64,000 nt of DNA from JBBROS01 sp965213855 (GTDB lineage: Bacteria > Pseudomonadota > Alphaproteobacteria > Acetobacterales > Acetobacteraceae): positions 372,001 to 436,000 of the forward strand of contig CBDCAA010000007.1 of the NCBI GenBank assembly GCA_965213855.1, read 5' to 3'. Position numbers and translations under genes: made by a program. Under the pieces are notes generated by a model, which made no database searches, was not told where the DNA came from, and was given only the letters and a program-made list of their open reading frames with translations. Below, in pieces: positions 6,429-15,326 of this stretch; position 1 is the stretch's first letter, and every line of letters starts with the position of its first letter.

Positions 6429-7651
6429 TGGCCATGAAAATAATTCCGAAAGCTTTCCGCGACCTTGTTTTCAAAGGCCGTGCAAAGAACTCGATTCAGG
6501 GCCATCATCGTCGAAATCGGAGTCGCATTGTGGACGAGGAAAACGTTGGAGAGCGAGACTTCGCGATTGCTGTGTCCGAGGCGGGTGCGTCAGATTTGGC
6601 GAAGTCCGTCTACGAATGGGCCAAGGCCGCTGGAGCCTTGGCGGACGGCTCCAAATTCGCGACGTCGGACGCTAGTCTGGCCGCTGTTTTCGGGCCGGGT
6701 AAAGAAACTTCACGGGCCGCTTCACGCCTGAAGAAGCTGAGGGTGGTTGCCGTCGGTGCCGACGATGCGGTCGGCCATGTGGCGGTCATGGTCAAGAACC
6801 AGGTCACCGATCTCGCCCTGCGCGATCTGCCGCTAAAGGCGGGACAGGTGACCTTCGAATATGTTGGCAGTGCGGATATCGCCCCCCACTACCCGCAGCC
6901 GCCAGCCCCGATGTCCGCGGTTGTGGGAAGCTCACGGTTCTGGACGCCCGCTGGCAGATTCGCATGCGGCAGCTCGATTACGGTGGCTCCGGTTCAGGGT
7001 GCCGGAACGATGGGAGCGCTGATCCGCCTGCCGGACGGAAAGCTTTACGGGCTGACCAACAATCATGTGACAGGGGACTGCAACCACACCGAGGTCGGCA
7101 TGTACGTCATGTGTCCGGCAGGCATCGACGCTGAAGTAAACAGGAAGCCTCCGACGGCCATAGGCATCCACGCGAAGCTGACGGAACTGAAAACCGGCGA
7201 CCCGGCACAGATCGGAAAACAACAGCTAGATGCGGCGATTTTCCAGATCACAGACGAATCCCTTGTGACCTCGTGGCAAGGGAACATGGAATACGACACT
7301 CCGATGGACGTCGTGATTCCGGCAGCCCAGATGAAGGTGAAGAAGGTGGGCCGCACGACGGGACCGACATTCGGCAAGGTCAACGGGGAAGTCACTTCCC
7401 CGATCTCTATTCCTTACAAGTCGTCGAAGAATAGCAGTGTTTCCCACTACAACAGCCTTTGGGCCGTATCCACGAGCACCGGCGAACCCTTTGCCGAACC
7501 GGGCGACAGCGGCTCTCTGGTCGTCACCGAAGACGGGCGCGCCGCCGTGGGCCTCATTCTGGGCGGGCATGGCGCGATGACGCTGTTCATGCCCATCTCG
7601 GCGGTGCTCACCTATTTCAGCGGGACTCTTGTGAGCAATCACAACCTTTGA
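6428..7651 (+). CDS. Trypsin-like serine protease of the ubiquitin-like system
   Basis: A 407-residue protein with no signal peptide, hence probably cytoplasmic. Residues 170-400 form a chymotrypsin-fold protease domain with all three catalytic residues visible: His213 in LTNNHVTG, Asp268 in QQLDAAIF, and Ser361 in EPGDSGSLVV. The N-terminal 165 residues are unfamiliar and basic at the start; they may sense a signal or bind a partner. The gene diverges from the sigma-like gene and its start codon abuts the shared element. No good ribosome-binding site precedes this ATG or the one two codons later. Combined with a conjugation cascade next door, it could be the destructive effector, kept silent until activated. 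Confidence 0.8.
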   Translation: MAMKIIPKAFRDLVFKGRAKNSIQGHHRRNRSRIVDEENVGERDFAIAVSEAGASDLAKSVYEWAKAAGALADGSKFATSDASLAAVFGPGKETSRAASRLKKLRVVAVGADDAVGHVAVMVKNQVTDLALRDLPLKAGQVTFEYVGSADIAPHYPQPPAPMSAVVGSSRFWTPAGRFACGSSITVAPVQGAGTMGALIRLPDGKLYGLTNNHVTGDCNHTEVGMYVMCPAGIDAEVNRKPPTAIGIHAKLTELKTGDPAQIGKQQLDAAIFQITDESLVTSWQGNMEYDTPMDVVIPAAQMKVKKVGRTTGPTFGKVNGEVTSPISIPYKSSKNSSVSHYNSLWAVSTSTGEPFAEPGDSGSLVVTEDGRAAVGLILGGHGAMTLFMPISAVLTYFSGTLVSNHNL

Positions 7652-7784
7652 AATGGGTTGGATCTGCCCTGTCGAGGGACAACAGCCGTCCCGATTGAGC
7701 TGCCCTGAACGGTTCCGCGAAGTTGCGAGCCCATCTTGCGGGCGTCCAATTGCGCGTTGGGGCACCCGTCTCTGCTCACCCGCG

Positions 7785-7993
7785 ACGGGGGGCGATCCGG
7801 GCGGGCGTTCACCCGGGACGATCTGCGGGCGGCGATCATGCCCGGCGCCATCGAGCGGGTGCGGCCGAAGACGATGACTGTCATCGCGATCATAGCGGGG
7901 CTTATGCCGATTCTCTGGAGCATCGGGACCGGCTCCGTCAGCACCGCGGACGACGCCATGCCACCAACCAACGGCACCGCGATCCGCCGCATG
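7785..7993 (+). pseudogene. Scrap of a CusA/CzcA-type RND metal-efflux pump with a micro-inversion
   Basis: One plus-strand frame reads FTRDDLRAAIMPGAIERVRP and then MTVIAIIAGLMPILWSIGTGS, a signature stretch near the C-terminus of heavy-metal RND pumps. In intact pumps this continues as MRRIA.PMVGGM.SS..LT. Here that continuation (MRRIAVPLVGGMASSAVLT) is present but on the opposite strand, in the 56 bases that follow GTGS. A small segment has therefore been inverted in place. Nothing else of the pump is recognisable on either side, so this is a relic of a lost metal-resistance gene. The remaining bases between the protease gene and the AbiE pair hold nothing else I can support. Confidence 0.7.
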
Positions 7994-8147
7994 CAAGCCC
8001 TTGGAGGTTTTCGGGTATGTGACGCCTACCCGCGGCAGGCTGCCAGCACGATTAACTCGTACGCGTTCTGGAGTCTTATGCAGCAAGCTCAGCTTGCATC
8101 TTAATTTGAAGTTGCAGTCGGCTTGATTAAATGTTATAGCTTACTGC

Positions 8148-9017
8148 ATGTTAGACACCGCAAAGCACAGTAGCTCTAATCTCAGGTCGCTTGGCGCGAC
8201 TGAGGCTAAGCTCGTCCTTGAGCTTGCATCGACAGGTGTCTCCGCTCTCTCGCTCGATGTTGCTGCCAGAATCCTGGGCAGCCGACAGCAGGCACGCGAT
8301 GCCGTCCGCCGACTTCTGGTCAAGGGGTGGCTCCAAAGGGCGTCTGGTGGTCACTACGTGCTCTTACCCCCGGAATGGGGAAGCCGGAAGGTCGAAGACT
8401 TCGATTTGTTCGTGCTGGCATCTGCGTCGATCGACAACGGCTACGTCGGGTGGTGGGCTGCTGCAAGTCGCCACGGGTTCACGACGCAGGTCCCGAACGT
8501 CACGCACGTTGCAACGGACCGTCAAGTCCCTTCACGTGAGATCCAGGGCAACCCCGTCCGTTACGTCAAGCTGTCACCCCGCAAGTTCTGGGGGTGGCAA
8601 GACATGGCGTCGTCTACACGGACGTTTCGCGTGTCCACCCGAGAGAAGACCGTCATCGACTGCGTGGACCGACCAGGCTTGTGCGGCGGTCCCACGGAGC
8701 TGGCGGGGATCGTCGCCCGCGCGGCGGCCGACCTGCCCGCGGCATCCGTTGTTGCGGCTGCCATCCGCTTCGGTTCGGTGTCCGTCTGCCAGCGGTTGGG
8801 TTATCTGCTTGATCTGACGGCGCCTGGCTACCTGTCTGATCCATTCCGCAAGCAACTGAGGGACTTCATCCCGGGGTCGGCACGTTCCGTGTTTGGCAGC
8901 GCGACCACACGGGATAGCGATGTCGGCTACGTCTCCGGTTGGGGCCTATACGTGAACGCTGTCGATTCGGACCTCCTCTCCGAGGTGTTCCCGCATTCCA
9001 CGGAAGCAAGGTCGTGA
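8148..9017 (+). CDS. AbiEi-family antitoxin (type IV toxin-antitoxin)
   Basis: A 289-residue protein with a winged-helix N-terminal domain (about 15-75: LSLDVAARILGSRQQARDAVRRLLVKGWLQ, in two helices, then GHYVLLPPEWG), the usual opening of AbiEi antitoxins. The larger C-terminal domain contains VSTREKTVIDCVDRP, also typical of the family. In this family the antitoxin represses its own promoter and counteracts the nucleotidyltransferase toxin without direct binding. Its TGA overlaps the GTG of the toxin gene. An AT-rich stretch just upstream is the likely promoter. Assignment is good at the family level. Confidence 0.8.
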   Translation: MLDTAKHSSSNLRSLGATEAKLVLELASTGVSALSLDVAARILGSRQQARDAVRRLLVKGWLQRASGGHYVLLPPEWGSRKVEDFDLFVLASASIDNGYVGWWAAASRHGFTTQVPNVTHVATDRQVPSREIQGNPVRYVKLSPRKFWGWQDMASSTRTFRVSTREKTVIDCVDRPGLCGGPTELAGIVARAAADLPAASVVAAAIRFGSVSVCQRLGYLLDLTAPGYLSDPFRKQLRDFIPGSARSVFGSATTRDSDVGYVSGWGLYVNAVDSDLLSEVFPHSTEARS

Positions 9018-10003
9018 GCTTTTTCAGCGCCCGGGCCCCTGTGGCCCTGAACCTGGCGGCTGGGCGCTTCGGCACTCGCCGTCTGGACTACATCGAGATC
9101 GATATCCTGCTGACGCATCTTCTACAACGGATGCATGAGATGGGGTTGATGGACCATCTGGTCTTCAAAGGAGGCACCATGCTCCGGAAAATGGTGTTCG
9201 GCCCGGGAGGGCGTCTCTCGACCGATCTGGATTTCGTCGTCAGGTCCGCCGACGGGCTGACTCCGGATGACCTCGCGTTGGAGATCGCGTCCGTCTTCCA
9301 GGAGGACTACCGGGCCATCCGCTTCGCGTTCAATCTCGACAAGGACGTCGGCACGTCAGAAGGATCCTGTCGGGCGAACCCCCGTTGCATGACAAACTTC
9401 ACGCCTTCGGGGCACGTCATAAAGATAGAGGTCAGTTTCCGCGCCGATCCCATTCTGCCCCCGGAGGTGCTCCCTCAGATCGCACAACCCTACTTCGCGG
9501 ACCTGGACTTCGTCCCTGCCGCAATTCCGTCCCTGAGGCTTGAGGAAGCTATTGCCGAAAAGATCCGGGCCGCCTTCCAACGTGCCAAGATCCGTGACCT
9601 GCATGACCTTCAACAGTCGAAGCGCCACGGGTTTGACCCCGACCTTGTTCGAAGTCTCGCCGTTTCGAAAATATGGGAATCGCCGGGGGGACTGGCAGGC
9701 TTCGAGCCGTTCTCCCATCAAACATTCGTCCGCAGGATGAATGACCGGATGCAGACAGGTGCGTATGAAGAGAGCGATCTCCAGGATCTTCTGCGCAATA
9801 CCCAACGGGTTGATTTGAACCTGATGGTTAAGGACGTATCGGAGACATACAGCTTCCTCAAGCACTTGACTGCCGAACAGGCCACCTTGGCGACAGACAG
9901 GCATCGGCGGGAGCAGGAGCTTGGAAGAGGCGTTCGCAACAAGCTGCAAGCGGCTTTCGCTGTCGAAACCTCAATGGTGGCCACCACGGGGAAAGGTCCC
10001 TAG
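9014..10003 (+). CDS. AbiEii-family nucleotidyltransferase toxin
   Basis: A 329-residue protein with the four marks of AbiEii: LVFKGGTMLRKM (the GS-type loop of nucleotidyltransferases), STDLDFVV with the catalytic D-x-D, a basic cluster in LEEAIAEKIRAAFQRAKIRDL, and a following acidic helix pair. The enzyme is thought to add nucleotides to RNA or another target, halting growth during phage infection. The start was set at the GTG that forms a GTGA overlap with the antitoxin stop. A longer version from an ATG 75 bases upstream would overlap the antitoxin frame and shows no family similarity there. The pair belongs with the other defence genes of the island. Confidence 0.85.
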   Translation: MSFFSARAPVALNLAAGRFGTRRLDYIEIDILLTHLLQRMHEMGLMDHLVFKGGTMLRKMVFGPGGRLSTDLDFVVRSADGLTPDDLALEIASVFQEDYRAIRFAFNLDKDVGTSEGSCRANPRCMTNFTPSGHVIKIEVSFRADPILPPEVLPQIAQPYFADLDFVPAAIPSLRLEEAIAEKIRAAFQRAKIRDLHDLQQSKRHGFDPDLVRSLAVSKIWESPGGLAGFEPFSHQTFVRRMNDRMQTGAYEESDLQDLLRNTQRVDLNLMVKDVSETYSFLKHLTAEQATLATDRHRREQELGRGVRNKLQAAFAVETSMVATTGKGP

Positions 10004-10029
10004 CGAAACTCGAAGGGCTGCTTCCCGGA

Positions 10030-11638
10030 CCCCGCCGTGTTGCTGCCGACCGACCTGGTGCTCGGCATGGAAATGGCGCCTCGACGTTTCATGGCCGTTG
10101 TCGGACGACGTTCGTGACGTGAGCCTGCTGCTGACCGGCGCCGAGCCTTCGGTCGTCCTGCCCGACGAGGTGACGGCCCGAATCACGCCTAGGCTGTTCC
10201 GGCTCGCACGACGTCACGGACAGTCCGCCGACGACTACGTGCGTCGCCTCTCCGACCTGCTCGACGATGACACCCGATCGTCCGAGGCGGAGGCGTTTCG
10301 GACCCGCCCGGGCGACCCGCGCGCCAGTCCTACGCTGGAACGCCTGCACGGCATGGACGAGGCGGTCGCCTGGGGCCTGGCGTTCCAGCGGGACCTGGAC
10401 GCCTTCCGGGCGGGCAGGATCCGTTGGGCCGAAGTGGACCGCGGTTGCCTGCTCTCGGGTCCGCCGGGATTCGGCAAGACGCTGTTCGCCCGCGCGCTCG
10501 CGACGACCTGCGACGTGGATCTGGTCGCGGGCTCCTACGCCGACTGGATTGCCTCGGGCACCGGTCACCAGGGCGACCTGCTGCGGTCGATGAAACAGAC
10601 GTTCGACGAGGGACGGAAGGCCAGCCTGTGTGTCCAGTTCATCGACGAGATCGACTCTTTCCCGAACCGCGCGAGCGTCACTCCACGGTTCCGACTGGGT
10701 CACCCCGGTCGTGAATGCCCTGCTTGCACAGATCGACGGGTCGAGGGACGGGTCGGCGTCGTGCTGTCGCCGCCTGCAACCACTTGGAGAAGCTCGACCC
10801 CGCATTGGTCCGCAGCGGACGCCTCGACCGCCACATCCGGCTCTCCCTGCCGACGACACCGGCTCTGGCCGCAATCATGCGCGAGCGCCTCGGGGAAGAC
10901 CTGTCCGACATGGACCTGACGGGCATGGCGACGTTCGCGGCGGGCTCCACGGGCGCCGACTGCGAACGCTTCGTCCGAGGTGCCCGCCGGCGCGCCCGAG
11001 TGGTCGACCGACCTATGCTGCCCTCGGATCTGCGGGATGAACTCGGCGGCGACGTTGTCCAATCCGACAAGGACGCGAGGACGGCGGCGATCCACGAGGC
11101 CGGTCACGTCGTCGTGTGCGTCGACATGGGTCTGCACACCGTCGCGTCCGCATCGATGCGGGCCGACGGCGACCGTCTCGGCGGCACGGCGGCGATCGGC
11201 GCCCGCGAGTTCCTCGTCGATGCGGAGGGCGTTTGCCGCCGATTGGTCATGCTGCTGGCGGGGCGCGCGGCCGAAGAGGTCTTGGTCGGCGTTCAGACGT
11301 CCGGCGCCGGAGGCGGGCAGGACAGCGATCTGGCGAGGGCCACGGTGCTTACCTTGGCCGCGATGGTCAGCCTCGGCCTCGACCGCGACCACGGGCGTCT
11401 CTGAACCCGGCGCCGTCGAGGCGGCCCGCGCGCACGAGATGCTGTCGAACGACCCGCCCTTGCCGGAGCCGTGCGCGAACGCCTGTCGGACGCCCACGCC
11501 GAAGCCCTGGGCTCGATGGTCCGCCGGCGTCATGCGGTGGCGGCACTGGCCGACGCACTGGTCGAGCGAGACGCGCTGGACGCCGAAGAGATCGCGGACG
11601 TCGTGCCTATCCACCCGGAACGGAAACCGGTCCCGTGA
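10030..11638 (+). pseudogene. Frameshifted FtsH-like AAA+ protease
   Basis: The pieces of one protein lie in alternating frames. They include an AAA+ module with Walker A GPPGFGKT and Walker B VQFIDEID, a continuation DWVTPVVNALLAQIDGS in another frame, and then LDPALVRSGRLDRHI (sensor/arginine finger) in the third. An M41 zinc-protease domain with AAIHEAGH follows, and finally a helical FtsH-type tail (ALVERDALDAEEIADVV). At least four frame changes are needed (near 10680, 10760, 11400 and 11465), possibly a fifth near 10110. No membrane segment is seen, unlike classical FtsH. Either the gene is dead or this stretch contains several sequencing indels; the surrounding genes are intact, which favours decay. 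Confidence 0.7.
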
Positions 11639-11856
11639 AGGAAACGATGTCAGCGGCGACCCGCATAACAAGTGTTCCCGTTCACAACCATGGTGGGCGC
11701 GGACGCTCGACAACTGCTACTCGGCTTTGCCATCCTGCGCGCCCCTAACTCAGGGACGGCAGCAGTTCGTAGTCGGCTCCGGCCGTCAAGCAGCCGTGGC
11801 TAACCTTAGACTGGGACGGAAACCTGGCAGCACATATAATGGAAGGACAACATCAG

Positions 11857-12228
11857 CTACAGCGGCGTGATGACCGCCTCGAATGGCTTGCCGAAGTAGA
11901 TGCCGGTTACGTGCAAGGCCCGTCCGTTCTGGACGAACTTCGCAGGCGGCCAAGGCGTGTTGTCTTTCGTGTCGAAAGCGACCGGGAACATACCCTGCCT
12001 GTGTTTCTCGCCATCCTGCAGAAAGTTGTTCACGTGCGTCGCCAGCTGGAAGGTATCAATGCCGTGGACATATCCGAACCTGACGTCGCATACAGGCGAG
12101 AATCGGTCGAAGGGACGCAGTTCGACGCTCGCCTGGAATAGGCCTTCGGCAATATCGTCTGTCTTGCCCTCGCTTATCAAGCCGTCGATGAAAGTGCTGT
12201 AGACCCTCTCATTTGATGTCTGCGGCAT
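11857..12228 (-). CDS. Hypothetical protein, 123 residues
   Basis: A soluble, acidic 123-residue protein with no signal peptide or membrane segment and no motif I recognise. It has aromatic-rich strands (RFGYVHGIDTFQL, GIYFGKPFEAVI) suggesting a compact beta structure. The ATG is preceded by GGAGGCAC, an adequate ribosome-binding site. It stands alone, between the decayed AAA+ protease and a zinc-ribbon gene, with about 220 bases of unassigned sequence on its downstream side. Coding is supported by codon bias and start context only. Confidence 0.45.
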   Translation of the reverse strand: MPQTSNERVYSTFIDGLISEGKTDDIAEGLFQASVELRPFDRFSPVCDVRFGYVHGIDTFQLATHVNNFLQDGEKHRQGMFPVAFDTKDNTPWPPAKFVQNGRALHVTGIYFGKPFEAVITPL

Positions 12229-12388
12229 CAGTGCCTCCGTTCAGCATCTGCATGGTCTACCCTGCGGAGCTTTAGCGGACTAGCTCCCGTTCCTCCTCCG
12301 GCGTCCGTTCGCGCGGCCCCGGGATGGGAAACTGAGACTGCACCGGAAACTGCATCGACTCGAGCCTACGTTCCTCTTATGTTCCCTC

Positions 12389-12649
12389 ATGGGAGGGAGA
12401 GAACCGAGCCGTCAGCCCACTCTCGGCAGCCTTCGTCGGGTGCCTGCGGGATGGGTCAGGCTCGCGACCTGCCGCGAGTGCGGGCACCGAGCAGGTCTTC
12501 CGGTCGACGCGCTGATCCGGCGCTGGGGCGAACGGCACCAGGTCGAGTTCGCCCTGCTGAGCTTGAAGTGCTCGGGTTGCGGCGCCCGTGACGTCGGTCA
12601 TGCGCTGTCGAAGCTGTGCGAGCCGGGGTGCCCCAAACAGAGAGGCTGA
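12389..12649 (+). CDS. Small double zinc-ribbon protein
   Basis: An 86-residue protein with two CxxC pairs (CRECGH near 28 and CSGCGA near 61) flanking DALIRRWGE, then two further cysteines near the C-terminus. This is the pattern of small zinc-ribbon proteins that are very common and uncharacterised in alphaproteobacteria. The cysteine pairs should bind one zinc; nucleic-acid binding is a reasonable guess. Start choice is uncertain because no strong ribosome-binding site is seen. It sits alone in the island. Confidence 0.5.
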   Translation: MGGREPSRQPTLGSLRRVPAGWVRLATCRECGHRAGLPVDALIRRWGERHQVEFALLSLKCSGCGARDVGHALSKLCEPGCPKQRG

Positions 12650-12795
12650 CCGGATCGGCGGGGCCGGATCGGGACTCTTCTCACCCCGGTTCCGCAGAGG
12701 AACTAGGCATGGCGTCCGCCACATCAGAGGACTGGTAGCCTTCATACGCCTGTGTCGGTTCGGAGAATGGCGGGAATTGTCACGTAGGTCTGCTC

Positions 12796-13797
12796 TCAAC
12801 CTTTGGCCCGAATCGCGTATTGGATGGGCAACCAGGTTTCCACGCTGCGACGCAGACTGCGAGCATACGGCACGGGGCGCACGCCGGACGTCTGCGTGAG
12901 TGGTGCCATCCTCGGCAAGCGCAGGTCGTCGAGGAAGAACGCCTGCCTTTCGACACCGATCTTCGGTGCCAAGTCCGCGTCCAAGGTCGCGGCGGCAAGA
13001 TCAAGAGCGGCACAGTTGTCGAGATGCCAGCGCCATCTCACCGGCGGCAAGTCGGGAGGGCGCGCCTCCGACCAACAAGCCTGCACGCGGGCGGTCAACC
13101 CGATCATCCCACCCTGCTCGTATGTCGCGAGTGCAGCCTCGACGCCTCGCGACACCGCCGTCTCGCTCGGACGAGTCACACCGGTGTCGGACGCCGGAAA
13201 GTCGACGTTGGTCCGGTCACCGCCGCCCGCGACGATCGGGAAGTTCGCACTTGCGGCTTCGATCCTGGACCAGACCACCATGGCGCCGGAGGGCAACGGT
13301 CCGGCGGACTGTGCCGCAACCCAAGACTGGCGCGTGCTCGGCAAGCCATCACCAATCGACTCGTCCAGGTCGAAGGGCTGCGTCTTCGCCAGCAGGTCGA
13401 TCCACTCGATCGCCGCCGTGATGCCGGACCGGCTTCCAGGCGCGAAATGCTGGGCGGCGACCTCGGCCAGCAGGGCGCCGTCCTTTCCACCTCGTTCGGG
13501 ATTGGCCCCTCGGCTCAGGAGCAATCGTCCTGCATCCTGGCAGTTGATGCGGAACGCGACGAAGAGAGGCGACCAGACGATGCCGTCCGATCCCTGGCCA
13601 CTGTCCCCGATGGGAGCACCGGGCAACCTGAGCGCGGCCATCACTGCGGGACACGCCGTGCAGGCCGTGGGCTGGCCGAGCAGATCGCACGGTTCCACGG
13701 TCGGCGGACCAGGAGAGCGTCCCCGCTGCGTCTGCGCCTCGGCGCCGGCGATCGAGAGGACAGCGATCGCCATGGCGACGATGGGGCCCGACCTCAC
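12796..13797 (-). CDS. Secreted protein of unknown function, partner of the HtrA-like protease
   Basis: A 333-residue protein starting with a GTG that overlaps the upstream protease gene's stop (GTGA). It begins with a signal peptide (PIVAMAIAVLSIAGAEAQ, cleavage after AEA). The mature part has a cysteine cluster (CDLLGQPTACTACPA) and a segment resembling ankyrin-like helices (GRLLLSRGANPERGGKDGAL). It also has paired cysteines further on that may be disulfide bonded. I recognise no named family. The tight coupling suggests it is a substrate, inhibitor or cofactor of the exported protease. Confidence 0.6.
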   Translation of the reverse strand: MRSGPIVAMAIAVLSIAGAEAQTQRGRSPGPPTVEPCDLLGQPTACTACPAVMAALRLPGAPIGDSGQGSDGIVWSPLFVAFRINCQDAGRLLLSRGANPERGGKDGALLAEVAAQHFAPGSRSGITAAIEWIDLLAKTQPFDLDESIGDGLPSTRQSWVAAQSAGPLPSGAMVVWSRIEAASANFPIVAGGGDRTNVDFPASDTGVTRPSETAVSRGVEAALATYEQGGMIGLTARVQACWSEARPPDLPPVRWRWHLDNCAALDLAAATLDADLAPKIGVERQAFFLDDLRLPRMAPLTQTSGVRPVPYARSLRRSVETWLPIQYAIRAKG

Positions 13798-15119
13798 CGT
13801 TCACCTCCGTAGCAGAAAACCTGGACCGTCACCTTCTGGGCATGATCCGCGACTTCATCCCCTGGCAGCGGCGGGCGTCTACGCTCGAACGCTGGCTCGA
13901 TGCCGTTCGAGCCCAGGAAGGACACGGCCAGAGACCCTCTGATCGCGAAATTGACGTTCTGCGGGATGTCACCCGTGAGCGACGCGGCCAGGATCGCGTC
14001 CAGCTTGCTTTGGACCACACCGAGCAGAAGGCCGGATGCGTCGAACACCGGACCACCGCTGTTTCCCGGCTGGACCGCTGCCGTGATCTGGATGTCGCGG
14101 CTGTCGTCGCGAAGCCCGCTGAGACCGCTGACACTGCCGAGCGTCAGATTGCCCGACGAAGCCAGGACGCCCGTCAAAGGGAACCCGAACACCAGCACGT
14201 TCTCTCCCAATCGCGGGGGCTCGACGCGCAACACGGCCGCCACGGGATAGGGCTTCGACGCTTTCAGCAGCGCAAGGTCGTTCTGCGCGTCCCGGCCAAG
14301 TAGGATGGCAGGCCGTTCCTGATCGCCGACAGTACGTAGTCCGAACGTCGCGCAGCCGTTCACCACGTGCTGATTGGTCAGGACGTGGCCATCGGTCGTG
14401 ACCACGATGCCGCTGCCGGAGCTTGTCGGGCTTCTCGGCATGGGTCGTGTCTGTGGAGGAGGCGCGACCACCGGGACCACCTCGGAGGTGGGTGGCGGAG
14501 GGGGCGCAGTCGCAGCTACAGCGGGTGTTTTAGGCATCGGGGGCGCAATCTCCCCGTCGCGCGCCTTCAGTGCGCAGCCGACCAGTTCGCTCAGTGCAGC
14601 GAAGCTGCCGCGTAGGACGTAGCGGCGATCCTGGCCGACGACCGCCACATGAAGTATGCCGCCATTCCTGACACCGTTGAAGAACTTCGCGGCGGCGTTC
14701 GTTTCAAGTGACCCGATGTCGAAGAACAGTGCGCCTCCGCTGACGGTCCCTTGGACCGATCTGTCGGCATCTCCGTCGACCCACATCCTCGCGGCGGCAG
14801 TCGTGTTCCCCGCCCGTGACAAGCCGTCCAGCACGGGAGCGATCGAACCGGCAAGTATCTTACCGGAAGCATCGGGCGGGCTCGCCGAGAGGAAGGCGAC
14901 GAATGTGACGCGTGTGGAGCCTTTCGGCACCACTGCCACAAAATCAACCGTGTCCCCGTTTCCAAAGGCCGAGCCAGCCCTGCAGGCGAGCGGCAGATCC
15001 TTCACCTGGAGGACTTTCCCTCGCCACGTCTCGCTGCCGAACGCCAGTTCCTCCGCGCCTGCCGACGTTGCGAGGCTGAACCCTGCGAACATCGACAGCG
15101 CCAGCAATCCACGCCTCAT
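13794..15119 (-). CDS. Exported HtrA/DegP-like serine protease
   Basis: A 441-residue protein with a signal peptide (MRRGLLALSMFAGFSLATSA, cleaved after GAE or AGA). An unfamiliar domain covers residues 25-185, a proline-rich linker 193-230, and a trypsin-like domain of HtrA type follows. The catalytic residues are His251 (TNQHVV), Asp281 (NDLALL) and Ser354 (QPGNSGGP). No PDZ domain follows the protease domain; the chain ends about 85 residues after the Ser. The start follows AGAGGA. It acts in the periplasm or beyond, unlike the cytoplasmic trypsin-like enzyme elsewhere in the island. Confidence 0.8.
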   Translation of the reverse strand: MRRGLLALSMFAGFSLATSAGAEELAFGSETWRGKVLQVKDLPLACRAGSAFGNGDTVDFVAVVPKGSTRVTFVAFLSASPPDASGKILAGSIAPVLDGLSRAGNTTAAARMWVDGDADRSVQGTVSGGALFFDIGSLETNAAAKFFNGVRNGGILHVAVVGQDRRYVLRGSFAALSELVGCALKARDGEIAPPMPKTPAVAATAPPPPPTSEVVPVVAPPPQTRPMPRSPTSSGSGIVVTTDGHVLTNQHVVNGCATFGLRTVGDQERPAILLGRDAQNDLALLKASKPYPVAAVLRVEPPRLGENVLVFGFPLTGVLASSGNLTLGSVSGLSGLRDDSRDIQITAAVQPGNSGGPVFDASGLLLGVVQSKLDAILAASLTGDIPQNVNFAIRGSLAVSFLGSNGIEPAFERRRPPLPGDEVADHAQKVTVQVFCYGGER

Positions 15120-15326
15120 CCGGTCCTCTCGCCATTCAAGATGGACAACAAGAGCAAATGTCTGCCCGTCGACGCAATGAGAGATGCCGAGAACCGCGGC
15201 CCCGACTCTCTCGCTGACCGGCATAGGCGGCGCACGAAGAAAGTCATTCGGCGGCGTATGGGTGCGCGGACTCGCGTCGACGTGGTTCCATACCGCCTCG
15301 CGCACGTTGACAAGAGAAGAAGAGAC

